Shown: piece after piece, positions 14,201 through 29,200 of the stretch
Layout of the letters: each line of letters begins with the position of its first letter
Position numbering within the stretch: the first letter of the stretch is position 1
Assembly: GCA_012064415.1 (NCBI GenBank)
Contig: SSNU01000060.1
Span: 410,719-474,718 of the forward strand
Length of the DNA stretch: 64,000 nt
Direction of reading: 5' to 3'
From: Gyrodactylus bullatarudis
Taxonomy: Eukaryota; Platyhelminthes; Monogenea; Gyrodactylidea; Gyrodactylidae
Position numbers and translations under genes: made by a program
The notes under the pieces: model-generated
Told to the model about the DNA's origin: nothing
Seen by the model: only the letters and a program-made list of their open reading frames with translations
The model's database searches: none

Positions 14201-17200
14201 TTTTCAGTCATCTCAATTACAGATTATTATTAAAATCTTGAATTACAAAATGAAAATGAAACAGCTCGGATCTGCCAATAAAAGTCTGTTCAACTATACT
14301 AATATACACTGGTTGAAGACACAAATTCACAAGAATATTTTTAACATTGTTATTAACTCAATCTTGATATTAAATAAAATCTTAATTTTCTCATCAAGAA
14401 GCTAAATTTGATGCTGTCCTAAACACCAGATTATGAGGCCAATGAAAATAGAAAATCTGCATTTTTTAAATTTCCATAAGCTGAATTTACTAAAATCTTG
14501 AAGAAATAATCAAGATTTCGGTAAAAATCCCTGTTTAGAATTCCTCACTTTATATCAAACACAGTTGGTTTGAGACGAATTTGTTTATCAAAATATCTCA
14601 ATGCAGTTTGTTCTTTCATCGTCTTTTCAGATTTAATGTTTTTTAAATTGTCTTAAACGGTTAAATTAGAGAACAATTGCCCCCTCTTATTTCTCTCCAA
14701 GTTCACTTTGAATCATGTGTTGGTCTTTTTATTATCGATAACATTTTCTTTGTCATTCAGAAGAATTACTGGAAAACAAGAGGGGGCAAATGTTCTAATG
14801 ATAAGCTTCTTAAACTTGATCATAGTTTTCGAAATTACAGCTCAAATGTATTTTGGATTGTTAATTTTTCTCCTACAATTTCTAAGAATTCATAAACGAA
14901 TGGAGCTAACCACATTGTCAAAGGCTAGAAAGCTCATACTTTTCTTTAAAAACACTTTGAAATGGAAATGAATATATATACTTTATGAGTCATATATCAC
15001 TTTGATGACTAACTGAAAAGATTCAATCTATCGAATGCATTTAAACTCAATATATAAAAGGGAAGTAATCCTTAATGGAGATTAAAAGAGAATTGTGTGA
15101 AGAAAAAATACAGCAAGAGAGATATCTAAACGTTAGCATAGCACTGGGGACAGACTTTCATGTTTTCACCATTCGTATAGATTAAGAGCCTTCTCCAGGG
15201 GAATATTTTATGTGCGCTTAAAGACTAACAACAACAGCAACAATAGAAGGGAATGCATCGTAAAAAACATGATGAGACACTGGAAATTACGTTGTTATAC
15301 TGTATATCTAAAGTTTGGCGAAAGGAAATTTCCCTGTTACCAACGACTGAAAGAAATATTTCTTCGCTCACAAGTTTTGTCATGATTAATTGTTAATATC
15401 AGTATTTTTTACAACACCTGATTTAAATTGACTCGAATGTAACAAAATATTTAAACCTCTTATGATATCGTTTGTTTCCAGTGTGCCTAAAACTAAAGAT
15501 GGGAGTTTATGATTTTTACAAAATTCTCAATTTTTTCATCAAAAAATCGAATTGGATCAAGATTTATTGGTCCACTTTCACGATATGAAGAAAAAAAATT
15601 TTGAGATTATCAATCTCTGAGGAAAATAAGACATTTTTCAAATACAAAAGTTTTTGATTTGGAAGCGAGAGAGTGATCAAGACAGGAAAACTAATTATCA
15701 CCATAAAACTTTAGAAAAATTTGTCACTTTTCATCAAAATTTCATCGATTTTCAAGTAGGGATAGTGATCAAAAATTCAATTTTCACACGATGACGGGGT
15801 GATTTTCAAAATCAGATTCACCTTATTTCGAAAATGCGCCAAACTTGAAAAAATTCTTTTGATTGTAGATATTTAAAGCGATTAAAAACTGATACTACGG
15901 ATCAGGATTAGACAAAAACGGACCATCTAAATTTACTATCATCACGAAGAGAAATGGGTTAATTTTTTCTTGAATATGGCTAATTCCGAGTTCACTGTCT
16001 TATGAGTATCAACACAATTTTGAAAATTTCTCACAAATATTTTCGTTTGGATCTAAACTCATGAGGAAGATTTAGAGAAAACAAGCGTGTATTATAGTGA
16101 TAAACGTTGTATTTGGACGGGTCTCTTCAGACTCTACCCCAGTACCGTTTTACATGTAGATTTCGAAGAGCAAACGTAGGAGAAAACTAATCTGGGTGGG
16201 TCTACTAGGATGTTAAAAAAAAGCAAAGGGGATCTGAACTAGAGTACCCCATCATATGTTGTGTGAAATGATTGTCTGTATGTGAATGCTAAATTTTCCC
16301 TTTCTACACATATTACTTATTACATGACTGTGTGGATACGGATGGGGGAGGGGCATCAATGCCCATGTTAAAGTCTACACTAGACATATTGTGAAAGAAT
16401 GAATCTTCATGACTTTTTCTCAGATTGAGGTTTAAAGATTGAATTTTAATTTTGAAATCGAAAATGAGCATGACAGAACTTTGAACACCTATGAATTCCT
16501 TGTAATGATCCGCTGAGCATTGTAAATTTACAGGATGAATCAGTTTTTCATCAGCTTTCTAATGATATGAGTTTTACTCTAATATTTTATCAAATTTTTT
16601 ATTTTATTATTTCAAGTTATTTCCCGAGAAGAATTATATCATATGATAGAGTAAAATAGCATCTTCATATCTATTGAAATCAAATATAAGAAAAACTCAT
16701 TTCTTGAACGTTCTTAGGCATTATTGTAGAGAAGGGAGAAAATAACATCTAAGTTTCCCCATGAGCAATCCTCGATTCTGATTGGTCCTTACAGGGAACC
16801 AATAATATTCGAGTGAAATTTGCCCTTTATAAACGAGGAATTTATATTTATTTATCTCTTCTCACTTTACAGGACTTTCACCTGTATATGCAAATATTTT
16901 GTCTCAGCTTTGAATTGTGCTGGGTTTGTCAGTAGGAAAACTCTGATCATAATCAGCTACTTTTGTCTCTTCATAAAGCGATCGATTGATTGTTCCCCAC
17001 TGTCTCTACGTTGTTTTCTTTTGCCTTTTTCACAACTTTTCTCCTCAATAATTACAGGTTGGGACATATTTGGTTTATTAATCAACTATCGTTGACTTGT
17101 CTTTAATTTCAATTGTATCCAACTCTGTAACTGTTTCTGGGGCACTGCTAGGAACTAGAACTGGTTGATTATCGGCTACAGCCAACATCTTGTTATTTTC

Positions 17201-20200
17201 ATTATGGCTTCTATAGTTTCCTTTTGTGTGGAAGATAAGATGGTAGGTCCAAACGTAGGTTTGAGAATTCTGCCCATTTTCTCACTTTGCTTACTCTTTA
17301 TATGAACATCTCGTCCTTTGAAAAAATATAGTCCAGTTGAAACATCTAATGACCAAAACATCACGGGGCTATTGCATTGTGTGTTCTATGATGATTGTAC
17401 TTTAACATAAAGGTTTACTTCGTATCCATCTTCATACAGAGTCAATGTTGCTGCAATAAAAATGTGGTCTAATAAAGAGATTAGAGGATATTTAAAAATG
17501 GTTTTGGTGTTATCAGTGAAGGTTAAACCAATCTATCTATTTACATGATCGAAATGTTTATATTCCATCTTTCACATTATATTAATTGTATTTATATTAC
17601 TATCAAGTAATATTTCAGATAATCGATTAGATTGATATAACTTGTTATCATCAAATTGTACTCGTTTGTTCACTAGATAACTAGTCTTGGGTCTGAAAAT
17701 GACATTACTATAGAGCCTCAAAACGTCTTTAGCCCTTCATGTCCCATTATTCCACCAGTGGAACACAACTCATTCTCGAGCGATAATTTTAACTGAAAGA
17801 TACCAAAAACACTTTGTTTACCCCTCTTTAGAAAGTAAATTTATTAAACTACAAAATTGTGTATAATTTATAGAGATAACTTTTCCTTGATGCAAACCAT
17901 AGTTACTTGAAGAAGGGTGATTTGAAAATGTTGTCAAATATTTGAAAAATATTTAGAACGTTTTTTGAAAACCTATTTGCTGAGGTCTTAAAAAGAAATA
18001 ATATGCAATCGCCTGCTCGATATCTCGCAAAGTTTGGAAGATAAATGGTTTTAGAGTCAAAAAATGCCAATTTTAACCTCTATTATCTTTGAAATGATAA
18101 GTCGGCTTTCAAAATGGAATTCAGATTCGGAATCAGCTTAATTATTTTCTCATTTGTGTGATGAAAAAAAATAATTTGGGACATGAAGGGTTAAATTACT
18201 TATTTTAACCGGCTATTCCCTCTGTTCTGAAAAACATTTAAACACTGAAATTTTTCTCCTATGTCATCAGGGATCAGAGTTATAACGATAAGATATTTTA
18301 AAATAATACTTTATTATAGCATGGTATTTCATTCATACCAAATGATCTCAATCCATAATAATTGAGGCGAAGAGATGATTTTCATTGCTGGACAATTTTC
18401 TGGGCTCAAAAATAACCCCTAACATTTTTATTCGGTTCAGTTGTAAGTAGTTCATGTAAAAAAAATTTTTTAATTCGTGATTAATTATTAAAATAGTACC
18501 TTAAAATCAAATTCAAGTTTTTTAAATCTTAAAAAATTATTCCAAGGTTTTTTTGAGACATCATACAAAAAAATTTTGCAATCATTTGTAAGAAAGAAAT
18601 TCGAACATGATTCTGAATAATACGTTAAGTTTCATATGGCCGAGTAATTTTTTAAATCCTGAAATCAATCATGCTTATGTTTTCTAAAAGCTCATTCGAA
18701 GTAAACCGATGATTCTCAACGTTAAACAATATTTCAAAATTCGAACCTTATTTCATAAATTTTATTACTTCTTTTTTCACTTAAGAGTAGTTAATTATAT
18801 TAACCATAATTATTTTTTAAATATCCAATATTTGTAAGATCTTGAAAAATCGATTTTGTGTTTTGAAACTAAGCGGGAAAATGAACCAAACTGATAGATC
18901 AAGTTCTCCTGATCGAAACGTATTTATAAATAGGTCAGATTTTTAAATTCAAGTAATTTACAACTTTATACGTATTTATTTCAATATTTATTTAGACCTC
19001 CATTTATCGTCATACTTAATTTTTCATAGAACAGCTTTCTATCCTATAAACTACAAATAGTCCAGAACCTTTTTCAGTTGTCGTATAATTAGATTTTCTC
19101 TAAATGTTAACTTGCAGAATCCCCTGATTTATAATCACCAATGAAGAGCATTTTAAAACGTCTGACTAGTAGACTGGGTCTCTAGATTTTTGAAAATTAA
19201 ATCATCTAATTCCCTTTTCAAGTTAACAAATATTTAAAAATTTCGGAAATTCAAATTACAACCCAAAATTAATTTCATCCAGAGTTGATTTAATTCTTAG
19301 ATAGTATTCATGAGTAACCAAATGTAAATAAAACCTTAAAACACTCAAAAGCTAGAAAAGAATCAATCGAGTTTTCTTAATATACGTATTCCATTTAGTA
19401 TGAAAGTGAATTAGATTTTTTTTGATATTCTGGACGGACTAACACTACTGAGTAGTAACCAATTAGAGCAGAAAATTCATTTTGTGTAAATGATAGCGTG
19501 TAAAGTGACTGTTTTGACACTACTCTTCCTTCTCGTTGAGCAGTGTTCATCACCTTTTTCAGATCAGAGAGTTCTCATAAGGACAATTGTTAAAGTTGAT
19601 CGATATGAAGTTGGGAATCTATGATTTTTACGAAAACCTCAATATTTTATCAAAAATTTGAATAGGTTTTTTGGAATCCTACTCATGTTGCCCACTTTTT
19701 TGAATTGAAGAAAAAAATTCTGATAAAAAAATATTTTAATTATAGATATATGGTCATTTTTCAAATTTCGAAATTTTTGGCACCAAAATCTCATTTTTTC
19801 GAACATTAAACTGAAATTTTTTTCTTGATTTCATAGTGAGATATTTAAATATCAAAAGTTGATAAGACAAGGAAACCGATTATCGCAGACAAATTTTCGA
19901 AAGATCCACTATTTTTGAGAGAATTCGATTTGTCGAAATTTCATTAATTTTCAAGTAGTGAAAATGATCAAAAAAATGTCATTCGACTCCCAAACGATAA
20001 TGAAGTTATGTATCAGAACAGATTCGGCTTTCTTGTCTTATTGTAGTCCTGATAATCATCTTTTAATCAATCTCTTACTTTAAAATCAATAAAAAATTTG
20101 GCGCCAAATCAAAATTTATAAAATGACCACATTTGTCAAAAAATTTTTTTCCAGAATTCTCTAACATTTTCGAATTTCTGATGAAAAAATCAAGGTTTCC

Positions 20201-23200
20201 GTAAAAATCATAGATTCCCAACTTCATATCAATTAGCTTTACAAAAATGTTTTAAAAAGTACATTCCCTTTGTAGACTCGTTTACTGGGGATGTTGCCCT
20301 GTCTGATGAGGAGAGAGACTCATTCTTGCAAAGGGACCTCTTTCTCTCGCCAAAGCCAACTCAAATCTGGTTCTCACAGGAAGAATATGACAAGCTGAAG
20401 AACAATTCATCATTACTCAATGTAACATATTTTGATAAACATTCCATATTAAAAGACATTTCAAGGTATACTTGCTTAACAAAACCAGGAGTATACAAGC
20501 ATTAAATCTTCCCTTTTCATAGGTTTACGCCCAGTTTACTCGAGAATACTATTAAGAATACAAATTTAACGGCTAGGATGGTCCAGAGTATCTGGAGAGA
20601 ATATTTTTCCTCCTTGGGTGTCGATAATGAGAAACGTCAGAGCCTGGTCAAGGAAAAACTCAAGTTATGGCGGAGACAGAAATTCCCAAACCATTTCAAT
20701 AAAACACACGATGACTCAGATACACCTAAACGACGTGCAAGACGCGCTGCAACTGCGTACAAGTCGAGGACATGGCCAGACGGTGTCATTCCCTATTTGA
20801 TATTGGGAAACTTTTCAACCTACACCAAGGCCACGATTATGAAAGCAATGCGCCATTGGGAGAATTTCACATGCTTAAGTTTTGTTGAACGTGAACCCCA
20901 TCATAAGTCTTACATCATTTTTACAGAAAAATCATGTGGGTGAGTGTTTTATGATCTCAGATCAAGGAAATTTATAGAAAAATAAGTTTATATTTATAGT
21001 AGATTGTGTTATTTTTTCAGATTTTGATCTCATTTCTCAAAAGTTTCGAATTAATTTGAGATTCTAAATCTGTATGAAATTCTAATGTAATTCTTCGAAA
21101 AAAGACTTTATTTATGAAAACTTTGACATCGCTTTCTTCTCTTTTTATAATCATGTAAGACTTATCAATGTCTCAGCTTGAAACCAATATTACTAAGCAT
21201 TATTCAACCTTTCTCTACATGAAAATTCAGGTGTAATCATTTTTCTTCAGTGATGGTTTTCTTCAACTTTTGCATTCTATATTCAGCCAGAAGGAACCAA
21301 AATGGTAATTTTTTTGAATCATAATGAATAAATTTAACTAACCCCTTTTTTCAATTAAGAAAAATAATTGAGGATGAGATTTACAGAATTGTAAGCCTCT
21401 CGATATGTAAAAAAGTCATCGATCATCTCTAAAGTTTTTTAACCCTGATCCTAAAAAGTAGATTTTTCAGAAAAACCAAAAGTTCTTCTCGCAAATGAGC
21501 TTAACAATAGAGTATGAAGGATTAAAATTTGAAGTTTTGTTTATTTTGAGGTCAGCTATAACAAAAGAAGAAGACAGATCCGCTTCTTGATATGCATGCA
21601 AGCAAGGGGATATACATTTCATCAACGTGTGTGATTTAGGGGGAAGCCAAGTGCAAAATATTTTTGACATAAAAACAAATCTGCTTTAGAATTTGAATTT
21701 ATTTCAACATTCTATGACTAACCAAAGTATTTTTGTATCGAAAGGATTTTTTAAAAACACTGTTCTGCATTCACATATGTTTAATATGTTGAAGGAATTT
21801 GTGATGAATCATGAAGTGAAACTCCCAGTTTTATTCAAATCATTTCAGTCAAAAAATGTATCGAAAATTAGGAATGAATTTTCGTCACCCAAGATGAGTC
21901 AATTTGATAAGTCTCTAATTTGATAAAATTGAACTATTCAATTACATAATGATGAGTATTGTTACGAGAGTATTATATCAACAGTAAACTGGGTCCCTAT
22001 TTTTTTAAACGGTGAAAATTAAAAAATCAAATTCATTTCTTAACTAAACGGGAAGCGTAGATTAAGAATTTCTAGGTCTTGTGAGTTCATTGTAGCTTTT
22101 AGCACTTTGATTTTAACTAATCGTAACCGTACTTATAAGTAAAGATATGGAAAACAAAAATATACATAATTATACTTCAAATCAACTAAACGAGGATTTT
22201 AGAAATTCTAAAATATAATTTAAAACCCAAAAAAGTAATCCAATTAGAATTTCTACTTTCGTATTCTAATACGTATTCTCATGTATTCTTTTTGATTTCA
22301 TTATGTTTTTTACACTCTCCTCCTTTTCATGTGTTTTTTTGAAAGTTATGAGATTTTTCTTAAAGATTAAATTAAATGTTGATTATGAAGATGACAAAAT
22401 TTATCTCAATTTTAACTTATAACTTCAATATTTCACTAAATGATTATCGAGATGATCAAAGATTTTAATTTTTTTACGATCATTAAATATTTAGGCAGGA
22501 TTTGGCCGGCAATTTTTATAGTGTTTAAGCTATTAATCTGAAAAAATACACATTCTATATACAAATATTTTGAATTTCATTGGATAATTTCAAAATTTCA
22601 CAAATTCAAATAAGCTAGAATGGTTTTCTTCAGATTTTGTTGTTCTACAGGCAGATAGTTCAGATTCGGATCCGTCTGAAAAAATCCGAAAAGGTACCAA
22701 AGTATATATTTTCGATAACCTTGCGAGATATTTGATTTATATCGAAAATTCAAGAGTTTATCACAAATGAGATTTGATACCTTCTTCTACGCAAGAACCA
22801 TCTTTGAAGGTACCTAGAATCTGCTCTAGGACGATAGGATTTCTATAATAATAAAAAAAACTGAACTTCCTTTTTTTATACCTGATTGTCAAACTGTGGC
22901 GATTCGGAATCTCTCTGAATCTGAAGATACAACAAATATCAGGTAAAAGAATAATGGAATTAGTTTTTATTTAACCAGATCACAATACTCCTCCCCCCAC
23001 AAAGATGTATTAAAGAATAGTTTAATCGTCTTGTCGATGTTACAGGTATTCTGGAAACGAATCTGAACTTATTTTTTCTGAAACTGAAGAATCCTAGTTG
23101 AAACCTTTATGATATTTTCTACGTTTGAACGTAACCTATTTCAGGAAATCAGGTTCTTCTTGTATCTAGCAAAAATATCTGTATAATATATATTAGCGAT

Positions 23201-26200
23201 TCTTGAAAGCTGCTTATATTTTAGCATGAATCTGAGGCCAATTTGCGAATAGTATTCTTCAATGTTGGTAGCAGAAGAAAATCTATAAACTTAACTCGAA
23301 TGAATCACTACAAGCTAATCATCATAGCTAGAGAGCTCTTTATCACACTGTAATATTTCTTTACACATACAATTAGATATTTTTTAGGTATTCATTTTGA
23401 GATGATTGTATTTCACTCCTGTCTAATGAATATCGATCTTGGTCTAGCAAGTTTCTATGGTACATTGAAAGATATATTACATTTTGGGTTGATTCCAAGA
23501 GTGACCCATTTAGTTATATTGTTTTGAATTTTTCAGTTGAAAAGTCTTTAAGGGTGGCAAGTAGCTTGATATCAAGTTTCTTTAAAGTTTTTGAAATAAT
23601 TCGAATTTTTCTAAGGACATTATTTTTAGCATGAACCGCTTATTCATTAGCTCAACATTTTTTGAACTACAGGCTTAAAATAAATACATGTGTCTATTAA
23701 TCTTGTTACTCTTTTCAGGTTTTTGGAATCTGCCGTTTATTGCTGGGAACGTCTGTTTTTCTAAATCATCTCACTTCCTTTTAGCTGATCAAAAATGTAT
23801 TTGTAATAGAACCAAAGATCAAAATTAGGTTTGGCGATGATATGATTCACGTAATTTGTCAAAAATCTCCGAAAATCCGCTAAAAATCATATTTCTAGGT
23901 GTAGAAAATTAAGTTTTTTATTCACTACATTTCTTTACGACAAATAATGATAAAAGTTTAAAATTGAATAAATAGCAACAGTGAAGAGAAAGGTGAAAAA
24001 GCTCACATAGGCCAGGGTAATTGAAGGTTATAAGAGTAATTTTTCTGAACACACAGATTTGGCTTAAAGTGATTTATGGAGAATTTCTCCTTCACCCACA
24101 AATCTGTGCTGTCATCACTCGCATTTTTATACAAAACTGAGAAATTGAAGCCTCATGATTTTCCTGTTTGATATGTCTGATCACCGCTGTATCCTTCTTT
24201 AGATGATCATTTGACCTAGTTGAAAATTTCCTAATCGTACGTCCTATATAAGAAGCTCCACAGCCGCATCGGAATTTGTAAATCAAAAGAGTCTTTTCTT
24301 CTGGTTTTAGTAAATCCTTATGAATCAAACTGAATAATCTTTGGGTTTTAAATACAATTTTCAATTGTATATTATCATAATGTTGATCAATAAAAAAAAT
24401 TTGTTAAAACAATACTGTTTATCATTTGAAAGTTAAAATTACGATAGAACTTTTTAGCAGTCGAAATTCAACTTTTTCACTCCCTGAATCTAATTACAAT
24501 CCATTTATAAGTTGAAATCTCGAGATGAAGAATCACAAAGAAAATTTTATTTCCAAATAATAAATCAATCTTGATATTTGATCGAATTGGTGTTGCGAAT
24601 TAACAATTTTTTTGCTTTTCTTCTTCAAGTCAGATTGAAATTAAAATTTTCAATGAAGAACGGATCATTATGTCTATATCTTTAATCGTTGAATCTTCTC
24701 ACAAGTGTTCAACAAGGCCAGCCATTTTTTTCAATCTTGGGAACATTGTCTGTTACAATATTTGATTCTCATTTAAAGTACCCTCCCTGTTCTGTAAACC
24801 AAATAAATATTCAACCGAGTTTATAAAGATGCAAAATGAAGATTTGAGTTGGCTGTTATGAAATTGGAAATCTATGGTTTTCGCAGAAATACAACTTTTT
24901 TCAAAGCATTGATTATTACTAGGTCGATGTGAATCTAATTTGATACCTAGATCGGATTTTGGAAAATCTTTAAATTGCGAGTTTTTTATGTTCTTTTTCC
25001 AACTTCATCGAAAATGAAAGAGAAACAAAATTTGTTTGTTTATTTTGACGAAATTAATAATAATTCAATGCAGGTGTTGTTCATATGTTGGCCGGCGAAG
25101 TGAGGATGAACCGCAGGCAATATCTATCGGCAAGAATTGTGACAAGAGAGGCATTGTGATTCATGAACTTGGCCATGTTATCGGCTTTTGGCATGAACAT
25201 ACACGTCCTGATCGAGATGGTAAATGCACATGTTGAAAACCTTCTAAATTATTAATAATATTTGTTTTCATTCAACCCAGATCATGTTGAGATACTCTTG
25301 AACAACGTTGTTGACGGCCAGGATTTCAACTTTAAGAAGATGGACCCTGGCGAAGTGAATAGCCTCGGCGAGCCTTATGACTACAGTTCAATAATGCATT
25401 ATGCCAAGGGAACATTTGCAAAGGCTAATCGAGATGAAACCATTCGGCCAAAGAACTGTTGTCCACGTCCAGTTATTGGCCAAAGAGTTAAACTGAGTAA
25501 GGGTGATGTTCGACAAACCAATAAACTCTACAGCTGTCCAAGTAAGTTTACAATTTACTCCACTTTTGAATAAAAATTTAAAATTTATTGAATTCTTTCA
25601 AGTTATAGTCATGTTTTTTAGAAATTTGGGGAGAAATTCAATGAATAGGAATAAAAAACGTTTTATTTTCCAACCCATTCTTCATTAGAAAGGAAGTTTA
25701 TTAATTTAATTATTTACTGATGCTCACCTTATGAAACTGTATCTGTAGAATCTAACGTCTCTTATCTTATAGCTGATAGTACTTTGTCTAAGAACTGTAA
25801 AAGCTCTATTCTTATCTATCAATATCTTTTGATTGATAATTCAGTTTCCGAAACTGAATTGAAAATTCAAAAACAGCGTATACTCAAAAATCATCCTATT
25901 TTAATGGCTTCAGTGAACAGTAGAGAACTGCTCCTTCCTTAGTGTATTTAACTGAATATGCAATAATTTTAAGCATTGAAAGCCAAATTTAAAAATACTC
26001 CAATATTTCTCGAAGTGAGGGTTGCCTTAGTGGCTATTGAAATAAATTTTATTTCACCGCAAGTTCAAGTATTTATGGGCCACGACTTTTTTGAGATCTT
26101 CTACCTTTGTTTTCAGATAGTTCTGAGAATAGATTTTTCTCATAAATAAAATCCTCTGTATCTGATTATTTCTAAAATCTGTTCAAGAATTGTAATGTTG

Positions 26201-29200
26201 ATAGTTTTAAAAATTGAGCCGGTTCAATATTTTTATGTTTTATACAGAGAGAATAGATTTAAACGATTCGTATTTAGCTTGTGGTCGAACACTTTTGGAG
26301 CCCACAGGGGTATTTAGTTCGCCCCAACTTGGCGAACAGGAAAATCCAGAAGATTACGCTCTCGACATGATCTTGAATACTGATCTGGATTACGAAGCAA
26401 ACTTTCATTATCCTTACTTGTCGAAAGAAAACACAGAGGATTCATCCTCCGATAAAATGGTTAGTTTTTCAATTGTTATAGAGTTTCATAAAAAAACAAA
26501 GTTTTTCTCGAGTTCTGGAGATTTTTAATGAATTTACCAAGGTTGACGAAGGAATGCAGAGTGATACAAAGTCCAATGAGAAGTTGGAAAAGGTCAAATC
26601 TCGAATGAAACGTCTAACAGAACCAGTCAGGCCTACCGCCCTTAATGGGAAACCGTTAAAATCAAAGGCGTTCCTGTGTCAGTGGAGAATAAACGCCGGC
26701 AGCGGGGAAAGGATACAACTAAAGTTCACCAAAATGGATATCTATGGAATCTATCCGATCTACGAAAAGTATGCCGCCTCTGGCACTTCAGACAAATGTG
26801 TACATGACTATGTTGAAGTTAGGGATGGATATTATTCTGGAGCCCCTTTAATTGGTATGTTTCAAAACTTTTGTATGGCCAATGGCTTAGAATATAAATG
26901 TTGATCTAATTTTCAATAAACTTTGATTTACTGATTAAGAATCATATAGGGAAAGACGAAGGGATTTCCGTGACAGTTATTTCTGATGCTTTTATATTTT
27001 TTGTGTTGTACATTGAGCAACATTTCCAAAGATATTCAACGTTATCTCAATAGGTTGAAAAGTTCATAGCTATCAAAAGTTTTTCTTGGATAATTTCAAG
27101 CAGTGAGATCAGATCAAAAACTGGAGATGTTTTGCGAAATATTCCTGCATCAGAAGCAGAAACAATCTCAAAAATAAATGTCTTATAAGATTAGCATTTT
27201 ATACCAGATTGGAGTTGGTGTCAAAAGAAATCCCAAAAACCAGTTGAGGGTCAGCATATAAAGACATAATAATTATTAGAGTTGTTATTAGTCTGATAAT
27301 ATATAATTCATTGCTTGAGGAAAAGCGTTATAGACAATCTACTCCCAGAAGATGTTATAGGAAGAATCGTCAATTTTTCACCTAACGATATTAACGCCTT
27401 TCTTGATTTCTTCTCTTAAAGACTTCATCTAATGTATCTATAGATTTCAAGTGTAAGAAAAAGGCGTAGACATGTTATGAGTGTGAAAATCATATTTCCT
27501 GTCTAGGTCTCTTTCTGATCTATTGGAAAAGTAAAATTTTATTTTATAAAACTTACTTTTTCTTTCAGGTCGTTATTGTGGTACAGAAATACCTGAAGAG
27601 ATTATATCCACGGGTTCAAGGTTATGGATTGAATATCGCAAATCGATGAATAGTGAAAGTCTTGGATTTATTGCAGAATATGAGGGTTAGTTTACAATTT
27701 TAAATGAAAATAATTACCTTATTCTATCAATAGAATAGAATAGATATATTTGTATTATTGGCACAAAATATTTAAACAGATTTTTTATCAAATTTACTAA
27801 AGAATTCATGGAAATTGGTCTAGCTCTGGTTTTCTTAGGTTTGAGTGAGGGTCTAAGTAGAGACTTTCACAACTTTTGTTGATTTTAACTACAAAAAACT
27901 CAATATTTTTCTCAGGAAAGTCAGGGAAAAATTTATTTTTCAAATTCCATGATAAAATGAGCCAATGAGTTGTGGAAATTTTAAAAATTTTCTGAAAAAG
28001 TTCAATCCGTTTTTTGAATTTCGAAAATGCCCCGAATTTCCACTTTTTTAACTTTTGAGCTCAAATTTTTTTATCGATTTCAAAGATTTGAAGCAGTTAA
28101 ATGCAAGTATTCGAGATCAGTACTAGCCAAAGAATTCGAATTGAGTCGTTGAGGTAGAAAGAAATCTACTGTTTTCAAGTAAAAGTTAAGCTTTTAAATT
28201 TTGGATCATTCCTCTTCGTGATAAACAATAAATTCAAATTTCTCGATTCACCACAATAATAACGAATTTCTGTGAGTTTCTGCAGCCGAATTCGAATTAT
28301 TTGTCTAATTTTGGTTTCGAATATCTGCATTTAACTGCTTAAAATCTTTGAAATCGATAAAAATTTTTAGCCCAAAAGTTGAAAACTGGAAATTTGGTGC
28401 ATTTTCAAAATTCAAAATACGGCCTTGGTCAAATTGAATTTTTTTTAATTTCCACAACTTATTGGCTCATTTTATCATGGAATTTAAAAAATAAATTTTT
28501 CCCTGACTTTCCTAAGAAAAATATTGAATTTTTTGTAAAAAAAGCAAATTCTCATCTCAATGTCAATTAGGTTTAATTGAACCGATTAAATATACTGATA
28601 CTTAGGATCAACCTTGGACTAAATATTCAAATATAGCCAAAGGAATTCACAGAAATTCGTGATTATTGCGGGTACCATACTTTCTTCCATTTGTAAGAGA
28701 TGACCCAATGTTTTCGATTTCTTTCTTGATAGAAAAAGTTTCTCCGTTGCATCGTTTATAATCGATTAAGATAATGAAACACTCCTTTGTGATTTCATTA
28801 TTTCTTTCCTCGTTTTACGATCACAGCAATTTAACTACTCTCCTTCTTGCTGTTGTAAATTTCCTTCATCTATACGATGACCTCAAGGTTTCTAGAGGCT
28901 TCTTACTCCTCGTAAATAACGTACAAGAAAAAACATTGTAAGTTTTTCATGTTTTTTCGTATTCTATTTTTACATGTATGTTCCTTGCAAGCATAGAAAA
29001 TAACATGTTGTTTTTATTTTATATATTTTTACTCCTCGCAGACAAGGTGACGAGATGAACTTTTATCAGGAATGCAAACTAAGCTTGAGTCAAGTTGTCG
29101 GCAATTTTCCCTTAGTTCATGATTTAAACCTCTCGACCAATAGAACAAGTAGCATTTTTTGATTTCAGCAAGATCTGGCAATAGGTTAGAAATTATCTCT

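Larger units (their letters stand above)
11204..20275 (+). other. tld intron 1 (about 9.1 kb), repeat-filled
   Basis: Contains no exon that I can support. It holds hairpin-repeat fragments (11800-11885, 12945-13600, 14500-14570, 15495-16050), a short C-then-CA run at 12385-12404, one arm of a dispersed inverted repeat (12591-12742), a short repeat at 16099-16145, a MITE (17728-18195) and a full hairpin MITE (19591-20241). Small open frames near 14.7 and 16.8 kb lack any recognisable motif. Confidence 0.75.

Noticed and set aside
14677..14971. Two overlapping frames of 72 and 87 codons in tld intron 1
   Set aside because: Hydrophobic low-complexity translations with no domain; neither would fit between tld exons 1 and 2, which join perfectly.
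16771..17095. CCAAT-like boxes and TATAAA before a 91-codon frame
   Set aside because: The frame starts without ATG and has no motif; CTGATTGG-type motifs occur repeatedly in the window (2.35, 10.75, 34.45 kb), so they are not specific.
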